Origin: SpSt-501 sp037481615
GTDB lineage: Bacteria > Desulfobacterota > Desulfobacteria > Desulfobacterales > SpSt-501
Reading direction: 5' to 3' (one strand)
DNA length: 64,000 bases
Assembly: GCA_037481615.1 (NCBI GenBank)
Contig: JBBFLI010000002.1
In this document: positions 23,978 through 31,581 of the stretch, piece by piece
How the letters are laid out: each line of letters begins with the position of its first letter
Position numbering within the stretch: position 1 is the stretch's first letter
The notes under the pieces: generated by a model
What the model was told of the DNA's origin: nothing
Databases searched by the model: none
The model's input: the letters and a program-made list of their open reading frames with translations, nothing else
Position numbers and translations under genes: made by a program

Positions 23978-24577
23978 TCAGGAGAGAAAATAGGTGTGCG
24001 TCGGGCACAGCAGGTGAGGCCGCGCCTTCGTGGGGCGATTGGTCGTGCACCGGCTGCGCTTCATGTTCCGCAGGCGGTGGGAGTCGAAGAAATAGATCTC
24101 CTTTTCGCTGATCGCATGCGAGACGGTCCAGTGGTCCCAGTAGCGTCCCCCCACGCCGATCAGGACCGCGCGCTTTTCCCCCTCGGCGAGGAAGGCCATG
24201 GCCTCGTTCCAGAAATCGTCGAGGGAGGTCTCCGGGCGGTGCTTGAAGGGCATGGTGCGCTCGGGGATATGGCTGCCGGCGACCTCCCGCAGGATGCTGC
24301 CCACGGTGTTCAGCGTGATGCCCTCGGTGAGGACCTTGGCCAGGTCCTCGTTTTCGTCCAGCCAGGCCAGGATCTCGCCGAAAAGCCGCTTGGCCTCCTC
24401 GGCGCTCAGGTCCGAGATGATGCGCGCGGCGTTGACGATGCTGTAGACGGCGCAAAGGCCGTCCAGCGCGCCCTGATGAAACGGCTTCAACTCCTTGCCC
24501 CGGATGTAGAGGGCTCCCTTGCGCCGGTTCGAACGGGAGCAGAGGTTCGACGAGGTCGTCGAGGTCGTCAGAGGCAT
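23978..24577 (-). CDS. Putative papain-like cysteine peptidase of unknown role
   Basis: A 199-residue protein with a Cys-His-Asp arrangement resembling papain-like or C39-type folds: FHQGALDGLCAVYSIVNAAR (Cys near residue 42), YWDHWTVSHAI (His) and IYFFDSHRLR (Asp). The C-terminal 30 residues are basic and contain two further cysteines. No signal peptide or transmembrane segment is visible. I do not recognise a named family. It is a single gene with its own apparent promoter (TTGCTT-N16-TATAAT) and an 8-bp dyad at the expected transcript start, so it seems individually regulated. The ATG at 24577 lacks a strong ribosome site, so the N-terminus may be shorter. A peptidase, a transglutaminase-like or an acyltransferase activity are all possible. 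Confidence 0.7.
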   Translation of the reverse strand: MPLTTSTTSSNLCSRSNRRKGALYIRGKELKPFHQGALDGLCAVYSIVNAARIISDLSAEEAKRLFGEILAWLDENEDLAKVLTEGITLNTVGSILREVAGSHIPERTMPFKHRPETSLDDFWNEAMAFLAEGEKRAVLIGVGGRYWDHWTVSHAISEKEIYFFDSHRLRNMKRSRCTTNRPTKARPHLLCPTHTYFLS

Positions 24578-24736
24578 CGCACGTGTACTCCCTGGCGGAA
24601 TTTTTCCCTGCGGTCGAACGGGGATCGCCTGAAAGCGGCAAAAGGCCCCGCGGGGGCCCTTGAGGATTCACCTGCCGGTTTTCGCCCCGCCGCCCTCCGG
24701 GATCTCTCTCGCCCGCTGAGCAGCCGGCGGCGGAAT

Positions 24737-24759
24737 TCGATCGCCCGGGAAGCGATCGA
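24737..24759. repeat. 8-bp perfect inverted repeat at a transcript start
   Basis: Arms TCGATCGC (24737-24744) and GCGATCGA (24752-24759) with a 7-base spacer. It sits immediately downstream of the TATAAT box of the papain-like gene, where a repressor operator or 5' leader hairpin would act. Confidence 0.75.
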
Positions 24760-24766
24760 CGAAGCG

Positions 24767-24794
24767 ATTATAGCGCAACCCGGGGGAAAAGCAA
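24767..24794 (-). promoter_or_regulatory. Candidate promoter for the papain-like gene
   Basis: On the minus strand, TTGCTT (24789-24794), a 16-base spacer and a perfect TATAAT (24767-24772). Predicted leader about 180 bases. Confidence 0.55.
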
Positions 24795-24817
24795 GCGCTT
24801 CGGGATAACAAATAATC

Positions 24818-24845
24818 TTGATATTCCAATTGGTTAATTTTTAAT
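24818..24845 (+). promoter_or_regulatory. Candidate promoter for the six-hairpin-like gene
   Basis: TTGATA (24818-24823), 16-base spacer and TTTAAT (24840-24845) in a locally AT-rich stretch. The leader would run about 95 bases to the GTG at 24946. Confidence 0.45.
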
Positions 24846-27159
24846 GAGGCTTTCCCCGCCCTTCGGGATTGAGCTTTCGGCCGATCCCCGCTATGAGAGT
24901 CGCTTCCCGTTCCCTTGGCGGGGTCGGGGCGCCAGGAGGCGTGCTGTGGAGTCCAGATCGTGGCGGGCAGGCCAGGAAGCCGAATTCGAGATCGAGCGCC
25001 CGGCGGCGGCGATCGCGGCCATGCAGCGGCCGGACGGCGATATCCCCTGGAGCCCCGGCATGAAAACCGACCCTTGGGACCTCGTCGAGTCGGCCATGGG
25101 TCTTGCCGTGGCCGGCCGCATCGATCTCTCCCGCAGAGCCTACCGCTGGTTGGCGGGCCGCCAACTCGCCGACGGGAGCTGGTACAGCGCCTACCTGGGA
25201 GGCGTCCCCCTCGACCGCACCCGGGAGGCCCATTTCGCCGCCTACCTGGCGGTCGGGTTGTACCAGGACTACCTGCTCACCTCCGACCGCGGTTTCCTGG
25301 CGGAGATGTGGCCGACGGCCGCGGCCGGCATCGAGTTCGCGCTGCGCCTGCAGGCCCCGACGGGGGAGATCCGCTGGGCGATCAGCCCCGAAGGACGGAT
25401 CGACCCCATGGCTCTGCTCACGGCCTCCAGTTCGGTCTTCTTCAGCCTGCGCTGCGCGATCGCCGTCGGCGGGCTGCTCGGGGAACGCCGGCCGGCGTGG
25501 GTTTCCGCGCTCCGGCGGCTGGGGGAGGCCATCCGTTTCCGGCCGCGCCTGTTCAATGTCGCCAAGGCCCGCTATTCCATGGACTGGTTCTATCCCGTGC
25601 TGGCCGGGGTGCGGACCGGCGCGGAGGCGGAGCGGCACATCGCGCGGGGCTGGCGGAAATTCGTCGTCGAGGGTCTCGGGGTGCGCTGCGTCGCCGACCG
25701 CCCCTGGGTCACGATCGCCGAGACCTCGGAGCTGGCGCTCGCCCTGGCGGCGATGGGCCGCCTCGACCGGGCGCGCGTGGTCTTCGGCTGGATCGCCGAG
25801 CGCCGCTTCCCCGACGGCTCTTACGTCGCCGGCTTCACTTTCCCCGACATGACGGTCTGGCCCACGGAGGCGTTCTCCTGGACCAACGCCGGCGTGCTGC
25901 TCGCCGCCGACGCCCTCTTCGGCCTCACGGCCGCCTCGAGCCTGTTCCATCCCCGCCCCTGGACGGAGGAGCCGCCGCACTGAACCGCCGCCCCCGAAGC
26001 CCCTCGCCTGAAACAGCCCGAAGAGAATTCCCCCGGCGAGCGCGATCCAGGCGCTGACCGCAAAGAGGCCGAACGACCCGATCCGGGCGAAGAGCGCCCC
26101 CTGCAGGAAAAACCCCGCCATCAACCCCAGGCCGTACGTGAGGGCGTTGTTGAGCGCCTGGCCCAGGTTCTTGCCCCCCGGCGGGGCGAGCCGATCCATG
26201 TAAAGGATGCTCGCCATGTGGAAGGCGCCGTAGGTCAGCGCGTGCAGGAGCTGTGAAACGAGCAGGGCCGCCGTGGAAACGGTCACGGAGAGGATCCCCC
26301 AGCGCAGCACGGCGGCGGCGAAGGCGGCGAGCAGCACCCGCTCCAGGGAGAAGCGCCGGAACAAGGCGGGGGAGGCGGTCATGGCCGCGATTTCGGCCGC
26401 CGAGGCGAGCGCCCAGGCGGCGCCGATCAAAGTCGTCGAGCGGCCCTGGGCGGCGAGATGAATCGAGAAGAAGCCGTAGTAGGCCCCGTGGCTGGCGAGC
26501 ATGAGAAAGGCGGCCGACAGGAACACGAGCGGCTCGCCGCGCAGCAGCCGCCGGACGGCGTCGCGCGGGGCCGGGGGCCGCCGCGGGCTCTCCCGCGGCA
26601 GTCCGAGGGCGGCGAGCGCCATGGCGAGAGAACCCCAGGCGATGGCGACGACGACGATGCGCTCCGTGGAGGCGTCGACCAGCAGGCCGAAGAGCAGGAC
26701 CGTGGCGATGAAGCTGATCGACCCCCACAGGCGGACCCGGCCGTAGGCGCTCTTTTCCCGGCCGAGCACCTCGAGGCTCGCCGCCTCGAGAAAGGAGATG
26801 ATGGGGGCGTAAAACATGGCGTGGAGGACCATGAGGCAGGCCATGGGGACGAAGCGCTCGGTGAAGAGAAAGCCCGTCCAGGCCGCCGTGCTCGCCCCGT
26901 GGCACAGGAGCACGATCGCCCGGCGGCGTCCCGTCCGGTCGGCGAGCGCGCCCCAGGCGAGCGGAAAGAGCACCCAGGCGACGGAGCGCAGGGAAGAAAG
27001 GACGCCGACTTCGAAACCGGAAAGCCCGAGGTGATAGCCGTACAGGTTGAAGTAGGGGAGGTAGATCCCCATCACCCCGAAGTAGAGGAAGTATTGCAGG
27101 CCGAGAACCGCCTTGCGGCGGGCGGCCTTTTCCCGGCGCGGGGAGGGGTTCGGGTTCAA
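24841..27159 (-). CDS. MFS transporter with an abnormally long reading frame over the opposite gene
   Basis: Residues 1-390 (27159 down to about 25986) are a major-facilitator protein of the LacY/nucleoside-symporter-like type: twelve hydrophobic segments, first-loop ADRTGRRRAIVLL and AYGRVRLWGSISF before TM5, ending with a last helix AWIALAGGILFGLF. From there the frame continues without a stop to 24841, adding some 380 Arg/Gly/Glu-rich residues that are antisense to the six-hairpin-like gene and look like a shadow. The functional protein probably ends near 25980; either the normal stop has been lost or a frameshift or sequence error lies there. Substrate unknown. The start ATG 27159 precedes an Arg/Lys-rich cytoplasmic tail. 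Confidence 0.72.
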   Translation of the reverse strand: MNPNPSPRREKAARRKAVLGLQYFLYFGVMGIYLPYFNLYGYHLGLSGFEVGVLSSLRSVAWVLFPLAWGALADRTGRRRAIVLLCHGASTAAWTGFLFTERFVPMACLMVLHAMFYAPIISFLEAASLEVLGREKSAYGRVRLWGSISFIATVLLFGLLVDASTERIVVVAIAWGSLAMALAALGLPRESPRRPPAPRDAVRRLLRGEPLVFLSAAFLMLASHGAYYGFFSIHLAAQGRSTTLIGAAWALASAAEIAAMTASPALFRRFSLERVLLAAFAAAVLRWGILSVTVSTAALLVSQLLHALTYGAFHMASILYMDRLAPPGGKNLGQALNNALTYGLGLMAGFFLQGALFARIGSFGLFAVSAWIALAGGILFGLFQARGFGGGGSVRRLLRPGAGMEQARGGREAEEGVGGEQHAGVGPGERLRGPDRHVGESEAGDVRAVGEAALGDPAEDHARPVEAAHRRQGERQLRGLGDRDPGAVGDAAHPETLDDEFPPAPRDVPLRLRAGPHPGQHGIEPVHGIAGLGDIEQARPETDGLPQPPERGNPRRPAFPEQPADGDRAAQAEEDRTGGREQSHGVDPSFGADRPADLPRRGLQAQRELDAGRGRRPHLRQETAVGGEQVVLVQPDRQVGGEMGLPGAVEGDASQVGAVPAPVGELAARQPAVGSAGEIDAAGHGKTHGRLDEVPRVGFHAGAPGDIAVRPLHGRDRRRRALDLEFGFLACPPRSGLHSTPPGAPTPPREREATLIAGIGRKLNPEGRGKPH
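24946..25983 (+). CDS. Six-hairpin-glycosidase-like / prenyltransferase-domain protein
   Basis: A 345-residue helical protein with repeated aromatic/Gly motifs (MQRPDGDIPWSPG; LAGRQLADGSWYSAY; RRFPDGSYVAGF) typical of alpha/alpha-barrel proteins annotated as prenyltransferase or six-hairpin glycosidase-like. Acidic residues in TDPWDLVESAMG could be catalytic, but no established activity applies. The GTG at 24946 is preferred to the ATG at 24844: AGGAGG at 24934-24939 has a perfect 6-base spacer, and the 34 residues gained by the upstream start are Arg-rich and unlike the fold. It is convergent with, and fully overlapped by, the MFS reading frame. Possibly a polysaccharide-related protein. Confidence 0.75.
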   Translation: MESRSWRAGQEAEFEIERPAAAIAAMQRPDGDIPWSPGMKTDPWDLVESAMGLAVAGRIDLSRRAYRWLAGRQLADGSWYSAYLGGVPLDRTREAHFAAYLAVGLYQDYLLTSDRGFLAEMWPTAAAGIEFALRLQAPTGEIRWAISPEGRIDPMALLTASSSVFFSLRCAIAVGGLLGERRPAWVSALRRLGEAIRFRPRLFNVAKARYSMDWFYPVLAGVRTGAEAERHIARGWRKFVVEGLGVRCVADRPWVTIAETSELALALAAMGRLDRARVVFGWIAERRFPDGSYVAGFTFPDMTVWPTEAFSWTNAGVLLAADALFGLTAASSLFHPRPWTEEPPH

Positions 27160-27233
27160 GGCCGGGCCTTCCGTTCGCGGCCCCGGCCGTTCGGCGGGAC
27201 CGGGCGTGCGCCTCCGCCGGCGGGGTCGACGGG

Positions 27234-27251
27234 AAACGTAAGCGGACGTTT
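27234..27251. repeat. Operator-like dyad between MFS and rlpA
   Basis: AAACGT-N6-ACGTTT with perfect 6-bp arms in the 184-base divergent spacer. A 9-base direct repeat AAGCGGACG overlaps it (27240 and 27256). Resembles a TetR- or LacI-size operator; no regulator gene is adjacent. Confidence 0.6.
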
Positions 27252-27343
27252 ACAGCAAGCGGACGGCATGGTAGATTTCCAAATTGAGCCGACAGACGCC
27301 TGCAAGCGTCTTTCCGGCCATCTCCGTCATGCAAAGGACCGCC

Positions 27344-28132
<789 letters not shown>

Positions 28133-28148
28133 GCGGAGGGGAACCGCG

Positions 28149-28838
28149 ATGCGCCGCCGGGTCGTCTTTCTCGACCGCGACGGGGTGATCAACCGCGATT
28201 TCCCCGAGGCCGTCACCCGGCCCGAGGACTTCGAGTTTCTCCCCGGGAGCCTGGACGCCCTGCGGCGCCTTGCGGAGGGAGGCTTCGCCTGCGTCGTCGT
28301 CACCAACCAGTCGGCCGTGGGGCGGGGGCGGCTCTCCCCGGAAACCCTGGCCGAGATCCACCGACGCATGGCCGATGGGATCCGCGCCGCCGGGGGAGAC
28401 CTGCTCGACGTTCTCGCCTGCCCGCACGCGCCCGATACGGGCTGCGCCTGCCGCAAGCCTGCCCCCGGCATGCTCTTCGAGGCGGCCCGGCGGCATGGGA
28501 TCGAACTGTCCACGGCGGGTTTGGTCGGGGACCGGGCGGGCGACATCCTGAGCGCCCGGCGCGCGGGGCTGGCCTATGCCCTTCTCGTGCGGACGGGCCA
28601 GGGCGAGGCGGCGCTCGCGGAGCTTTCCGCGGCCGGGGTTGAACCCGACGCCGTGGTCGCGGATCTCGCCGCCGCGGCCGAATGGATCCTCGCGCGGGCG
28701 GGGCGGGGGGTTCAGGAATCGGCTTCGGGCGAGGGGGGAAGCGGCACCTTGAGAAAGGGCACCCCTTCCTCGACCAGCAGCCGCTCTTCCTGCGGGGTGC
28801 TCACCCCGCGGATGTTCCGCGGCTCCGAGACCCCGTAG
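28149..28838 (+). CDS. gmhB: D-glycero-beta-D-manno-heptose 1,7-bisphosphate 7-phosphatase (GmhB-like HAD)
   Basis: A HAD phosphatase (229 residues as read) in lipopolysaccharide heptose synthesis. Seen: FLDRDGVINRD (nucleophile Asp), VVVTNQSAVGRG, the zinc-loop CPHAPDTGCACRKPAPGM (Cys/His ligands typical of GmhB) and GLVGDRAGDILSARRAG. The fold should end near AAEWILARAG; the last 39 residues are Ser/Gly-rich and antisense to the DUF1178 gene end, giving a 127-base convergent overlap. Histidinol-phosphatase specificity is an alternative. Confidence 0.9.
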   Translation: MRRRVVFLDRDGVINRDFPEAVTRPEDFEFLPGSLDALRRLAEGGFACVVVTNQSAVGRGRLSPETLAEIHRRMADGIRAAGGDLLDVLACPHAPDTGCACRKPAPGMLFEAARRHGIELSTAGLVGDRAGDILSARRAGLAYALLVRTGQGEAALAELSAAGVEPDAVVADLAAAAEWILARAGRGVQESASGEGGSGTLRKGTPSSTSSRSSCGVLTPRMFRGSETP

Positions 28839-29140
28839 TGGATCTTCAGGGCCTCCTTGGCGAAATCGCTCCCCACGTCCTCGAAATGGGCCTGCACGTA
28901 AGCGGCGATGCGCCGCTGCAGGCGGCTGAGCAGCCGCTGCGGATCGGAGCCTTCCGTCTCCTCCGAAGGGCTCTGGGAAGCGCGGATCGCAAAGCGTGAG
29001 GGCAGCCGCTCGATCGCGGTGTCGGAGCACACCGGACAGGCGATGAGGCCGCGGCGTTGCTGATCGAGAAAGGCCTGGGCATCTTCGAACCAGCCCTCGA
29101 AGCCATGCCCGTTCCCGCAGATGAGGTCGTAGGCGATCAT
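28712..29140 (-). CDS. DUF1178 family protein
   Basis: A 142-residue protein beginning MIAYDLICGNGHGFEGWF, with CPVC in the first third (zinc ribbon with CGNGH) and a conserved HFEDVGSDFAKEALKIHYG stretch. This pattern is the DUF1178 family, conserved in proteobacteria but without a known function. The ATG overlaps a longer version of the divergent SH3 reading frame, whose true start is downstream. Its C-terminus overlaps the GmhB tail. Confidence 0.88.
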   Translation of the reverse strand: MIAYDLICGNGHGFEGWFEDAQAFLDQQRRGLIACPVCSDTAIERLPSRFAIRASQSPSEETEGSDPQRLLSRLQRRIAAYVQAHFEDVGSDFAKEALKIHYGVSEPRNIRGVSTPQEERLLVEEGVPFLKVPLPPSPEADS

Positions 29141-29240
29141 GCCCCGCCGCGCTCTTGCCTCTGGATTCCCGAAATCAATTGCGCTATGGGACAGGATAAA
29201 CGATCCGATCCGCTCCGTCAAACCGCACAGGCGGGTTCGC

Positions 29241-29888
29241 ATGATGGTTTCCCGAATTCGGGGAGGTTTCTTCGCCTTCGCGCTGCTGGCGGCCGCTTCC
29301 GGCGGTCTCCACGCCGAGACGACCGCCTTCATCACCGACTCCCTGCGCCTCGCGCTGCGGGCGGGCCCGGCGGCCGACCAAAAGTCCCTGGGGGTGGTGG
29401 AGAGCGGCCAAACGGTGGAAATCGTGAAGACGGGAGAGGAATGGACCCTCGTCCGCTCCCCCGCCGGCGTGGAAGGCTGGGTGCAGACGCGCTTTCTCAC
29501 CGAGCAGCCCCCGCCGAAGCTCCTGGCCGCCCGCCTGCTGGAGAAGAGCCGCGAACTCGAGGCGCGGGCGGCGGCGCTGACCGCGGAAAACGCTCGTCTC
29601 CGGGAGGAGAACAGTTCCTGCGCGGCGCGCTTCGCCTCCCTTGAGGAGGAGTTCGAATCGTTCCGGCGCGATGCGGCGGAGGTGGAGAGCCTGCGGGCCC
29701 GCCTGGAGAGCCTCCAACACGAGCTCGCCGCCAGGGACGACACGCTCCGGCGCTTAGGAAATCTGCCGGCGGAGTTTCTGCGCCCGGAGACGCTTTATGC
29801 CTTTCTCGCCGGCGCGGGGGTTCTGCTGGCGGGATTCTTCCTCGGCCTCTACGTGCGGCGCAAACGCCGCTGGTCCTCGCTCGGATAA
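29241..29888 (+). CDS. SH3-domain protein with coiled coil and C-terminal membrane anchor
   Basis: A 215-residue envelope protein of the bacterial SH3 (TIGR04211-like) type: signal sequence (ALLAAASGGLHA), an SH3b domain (ITDSLRLALRAGPAAD; EEWTLVRSPAGVEGWVQTRFL, residues 30-95), a long Glu/Arg/Ala-rich coiled coil (100-175) and a C-terminal hydrophobic segment (FLAGAGVLLAGFFLGLYV) followed by a basic tail. Likely peptidoglycan-facing; function unknown. The start ATG 29241 puts the signal peptide at the N-terminus. Confidence 0.87.
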   Translation: MMVSRIRGGFFAFALLAAASGGLHAETTAFITDSLRLALRAGPAADQKSLGVVESGQTVEIVKTGEEWTLVRSPAGVEGWVQTRFLTEQPPPKLLAARLLEKSRELEARAAALTAENARLREENSSCAARFASLEEEFESFRRDAAEVESLRARLESLQHELAARDDTLRRLGNLPAEFLRPETLYAFLAGAGVLLAGFFLGLYVRRKRRWSSLG

Positions 29889-29903
29889 TTCCTGAACAGA
29901 CAA

Positions 29904-29928
29904 GGGGAGCCCGCCGGCGGCTTTCCCC
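29904..29928 (+). terminator. Possible terminator hairpin after the SH3 gene
   Basis: GGGGAGCC pairs with GGC..TCCCC across a short loop with a 2-base bulge, 16 bases after the stop; no T-run. Confidence 0.3.
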
Positions 29929-30105
29929 GGCCGGGTCATCGGGTCGGCTGCCGCAAACAGGCTTCTGCCCCCCCCCACGGGGGCCTGGATCGCCGGGTGC
30001 AGGAAGCGTCCCCCGGGGGAGAGGGGCGGGCTCGCCTTGCCTGGGTTTCGGCGGGTGAAACTGAAGGCCGCCCCCCTCCCGAGGATTCCCTGCCGGAGGA
30101 GGGGG

Positions 30106-30375
30106 CTACTTCACGGCGTCTTTCAAGGCTTTGCCGGCGACGAATTTGGGGGCTTTGGAGGCGCTGATCTTGATCTCGGCCCCGGTCTGGGGATTGCGGC
30201 CTTTGCGGGCCTTGCGCTTGACCACCTTGAACGTGCCGAAGCCGACGAGGGTCACGGGCTGGCCCTTTTTGAGCGACTTGGTGATCGACTCGAGGACGCA
30301 GTCGACCGCAGCCTGGGCCTCTTTCTTGGTGCTGACCACCTTGGCGACTTCCTGGATCAAATCCGCTTTGTTCAT
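30106..30375 (-). CDS. hup: HU family DNA-binding protein
   Basis: An 89-residue nucleoid protein that bends DNA. MNKADLIQEVA, the beta-arm start VTLVGFGTFKVVKRKARKGRNP, and the final VAGKALKDAVK are diagnostic. GAAAGGAGCCC precedes the ATG. A GC-rich inverted repeat lies downstream (about 30069-30105) and may stop transcription. It is encoded 43 bases downstream of a small zinc-ribbon gene. Confidence 0.97.
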   Translation of the reverse strand: MNKADLIQEVAKVVSTKKEAQAAVDCVLESITKSLKKGQPVTLVGFGTFKVVKRKARKGRNPQTGAEIKISASKAPKFVAGKALKDAVK

Positions 30376-30418
30376 TGTAGGGCTCCTTTCTGCGCTCGGT
30401 TTGAACGGTTCGCTGTGC

Positions 30419-30631
30419 TCAGATGCTGTCCCGGCAACTCTGGCAGTACTTGCGGGGAATCCCTCGTCCGATCCAGTGAAAGTTCATGATGTGCTTCTTG
30501 CCGCACTTGGGGCAGAGGCATTCCACCTTGCTCTTGTCGTGGTCGAACAGCGCCTCGCACTCGTCCGGTGCGTTTTCCTTGGCGGGCCGCTTGGCGGCCC
30601 CGGCGGGTTCACGGCGTTTGGCGGACGGCAT
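30419..30631 (-). CDS. Small zinc-ribbon protein
   Basis: A 70-residue basic protein with two CxxC knuckles (CLCPKCGKKHIMNFHWIG and YCQSCRDS), separated by about 22 residues, so probably one zinc ribbon after a Lys/Arg/Ala-rich N-terminal tail. I know no named family. It sits between dksA and the HU gene on one strand, suggesting a nucleic-acid-related role, which is inference. Confidence 0.7.
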   Translation of the reverse strand: MPSAKRREPAGAAKRPAKENAPDECEALFDHDKSKVECLCPKCGKKHIMNFHWIGRGIPRKYCQSCRDSI

Positions 30632-30690
30632 GGGTCAAGACTCCTGGCAGCGGCTCCATCCCCGGGGAAGACGGCCTCCGGCCCGGCCTT

Positions 30691-31053
30691 TCAGGTGCCC
30701 GTCTGCTTCTCGCGGGCTTCCAGCTGGGTCTTGCAGCGGATGCAATGGCGGGTGACCGGACGGGCCTTCAGTCGTTCGATCGCGATCTCCTCCCCGCAGG
30801 ATTCGCAGATCCCGTAGACCCCTTCCTCGATATCCTCGAGGGAGCGGCGGATCTTGTTGATGAGCATAGTTTCCCGGTCGCGGATGCGCAAGGTGAAATT
30901 GCGCTCGGAGTCGAACACGGCGCGGTCGAGCGGATCCGGCGGCAGGTCATCGCCTTCGCGAAGCCCGATGCGGGTCCGATCCGCGTGGGTGAGCAGCTCG
31001 TTCAGCCAGCGGGTGAGCAGTTGCTTGAAGTATTGGCGGTCCTTTTCTTTCAT
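30691..31053 (-). CDS. dksA: DksA/TraR family RNA polymerase-binding protein
   Basis: A 120-residue DksA. The coiled coil begins near YFKQLLTRWLNEL and includes the tip sequence DPLDRA (DxxDxA, essential for action with ppGpp). The C-terminal zinc finger is CESCGEEI...CIRCK. It modulates promoter escape at rRNA and amino-acid genes under starvation. A TTGAAA/AATAAA promoter candidate lies about 80-105 bases upstream. Confidence 0.94.
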   Translation of the reverse strand: MKEKDRQYFKQLLTRWLNELLTHADRTRIGLREGDDLPPDPLDRAVFDSERNFTLRIRDRETMLINKIRRSLEDIEEGVYGICESCGEEIAIERLKARPVTRHCIRCKTQLEAREKQTGT

Positions 31054-31129
31054 CTTCCGTGGGCCTCACGCTCATCCCCCGAGCCGGGCTTGCCCTTCCC
31101 GCGCCGTTTCCGGCGGCAACGGGAAACCC

Positions 31130-31158
31130 TTTATTCCCGATGCCGTTTTTTTTTTCAA
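31130..31158 (-). promoter_or_regulatory. Candidate promoter for dksA with an A-tract spacer
   Basis: On the minus strand, TTGAAA (31153-31158) is followed by an A-tract and AATAAA (31130-31135), spacing 17. The ten-T run at 31146-31155 on the plus strand is thus the spacer A-tract, not a terminator. Confidence 0.45.
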
Positions 31159-31201
31159 GAGCTTTTTTCGCGGCCGCAACGTGCCCGGAATCACGCCGCA
31201 A

Positions 31202-31230
31202 TTGACATCTCGCGCCGAGCCGCTTAGAGT
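31202..31230 (+). promoter_or_regulatory. Promoter upstream of the PilZ gene
   Basis: A perfect TTGACA (31202-31207), 17-base spacer, TAGAGT (31225-31230), 21 bases before the PilZ ATG. One of the best sigma-70-type matches in the window. Confidence 0.65.
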
Positions 31231-31251
31231 GGTCCCACTGGAGTACGGCTC

Positions 31252-31569
31252 ATGTCCCCGCTGACCGAGAAACGCCGCGAACCCCGCCGCGCGTGCGACG
31301 CCTCCGTGGAGTGGGCGTTTTTCAACCGCCTCGAATTCCATCCCGCCCGGCTGCGGAACGTGAGCCCGGCCGGCGGATATTTCGAGTGCGGCCAGCGCCT
31401 GGCGCAGGGGGTCACGCTCCAGCTCCGCCTGCGGGAGTGCCTCTCGCCCGCGCCCGAAAACGGCTGTCTGAGCGTGCGCACCAACGTCCTCTGCGAGGTG
31501 AAGTGGTGCCGCGAGCTGGGTGCCGGCGGAGCCTTCGGCGTCGGCGTGCGCTATCACTTCCCGGTTTGA
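31252..31569 (+). CDS. PilZ domain protein (c-di-GMP receptor type)
   Basis: A 105-residue single PilZ domain: KRREPRRACDASVEW (RRxxR-like c-di-GMP motif), NVSPAGGYFECGQRL (the second conserved D/NxSxxG element) and VGVRYHF at the end. A probable c-di-GMP effector controlling motility or surface polysaccharide. GGAG eight bases upstream supports the ATG. It lies 12 bases before the yitT-like gene, so the two are one operon. Confidence 0.9.
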   Translation: MSPLTEKRREPRRACDASVEWAFFNRLEFHPARLRNVSPAGGYFECGQRLAQGVTLQLRLRECLSPAPENGCLSVRTNVLCEVKWCRELGAGGAFGVGVRYHFPV

Positions 31570-31581
31570 AGCATCCGCCCC

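Noticed and set aside
24844..24945. The ATG at 24844 as start of the six-hairpin-like gene
   Set aside because: It overlaps the predicted -10 box and adds an Arg-rich stretch; the GTG at 24946 follows a perfect AGGAGG.
31146..31155. Ten-T run read as a plus-strand terminator
   Set aside because: No plus-strand gene ends nearby and no stable hairpin precedes it; it fits better as the A-tract spacer of a leftward dksA promoter.
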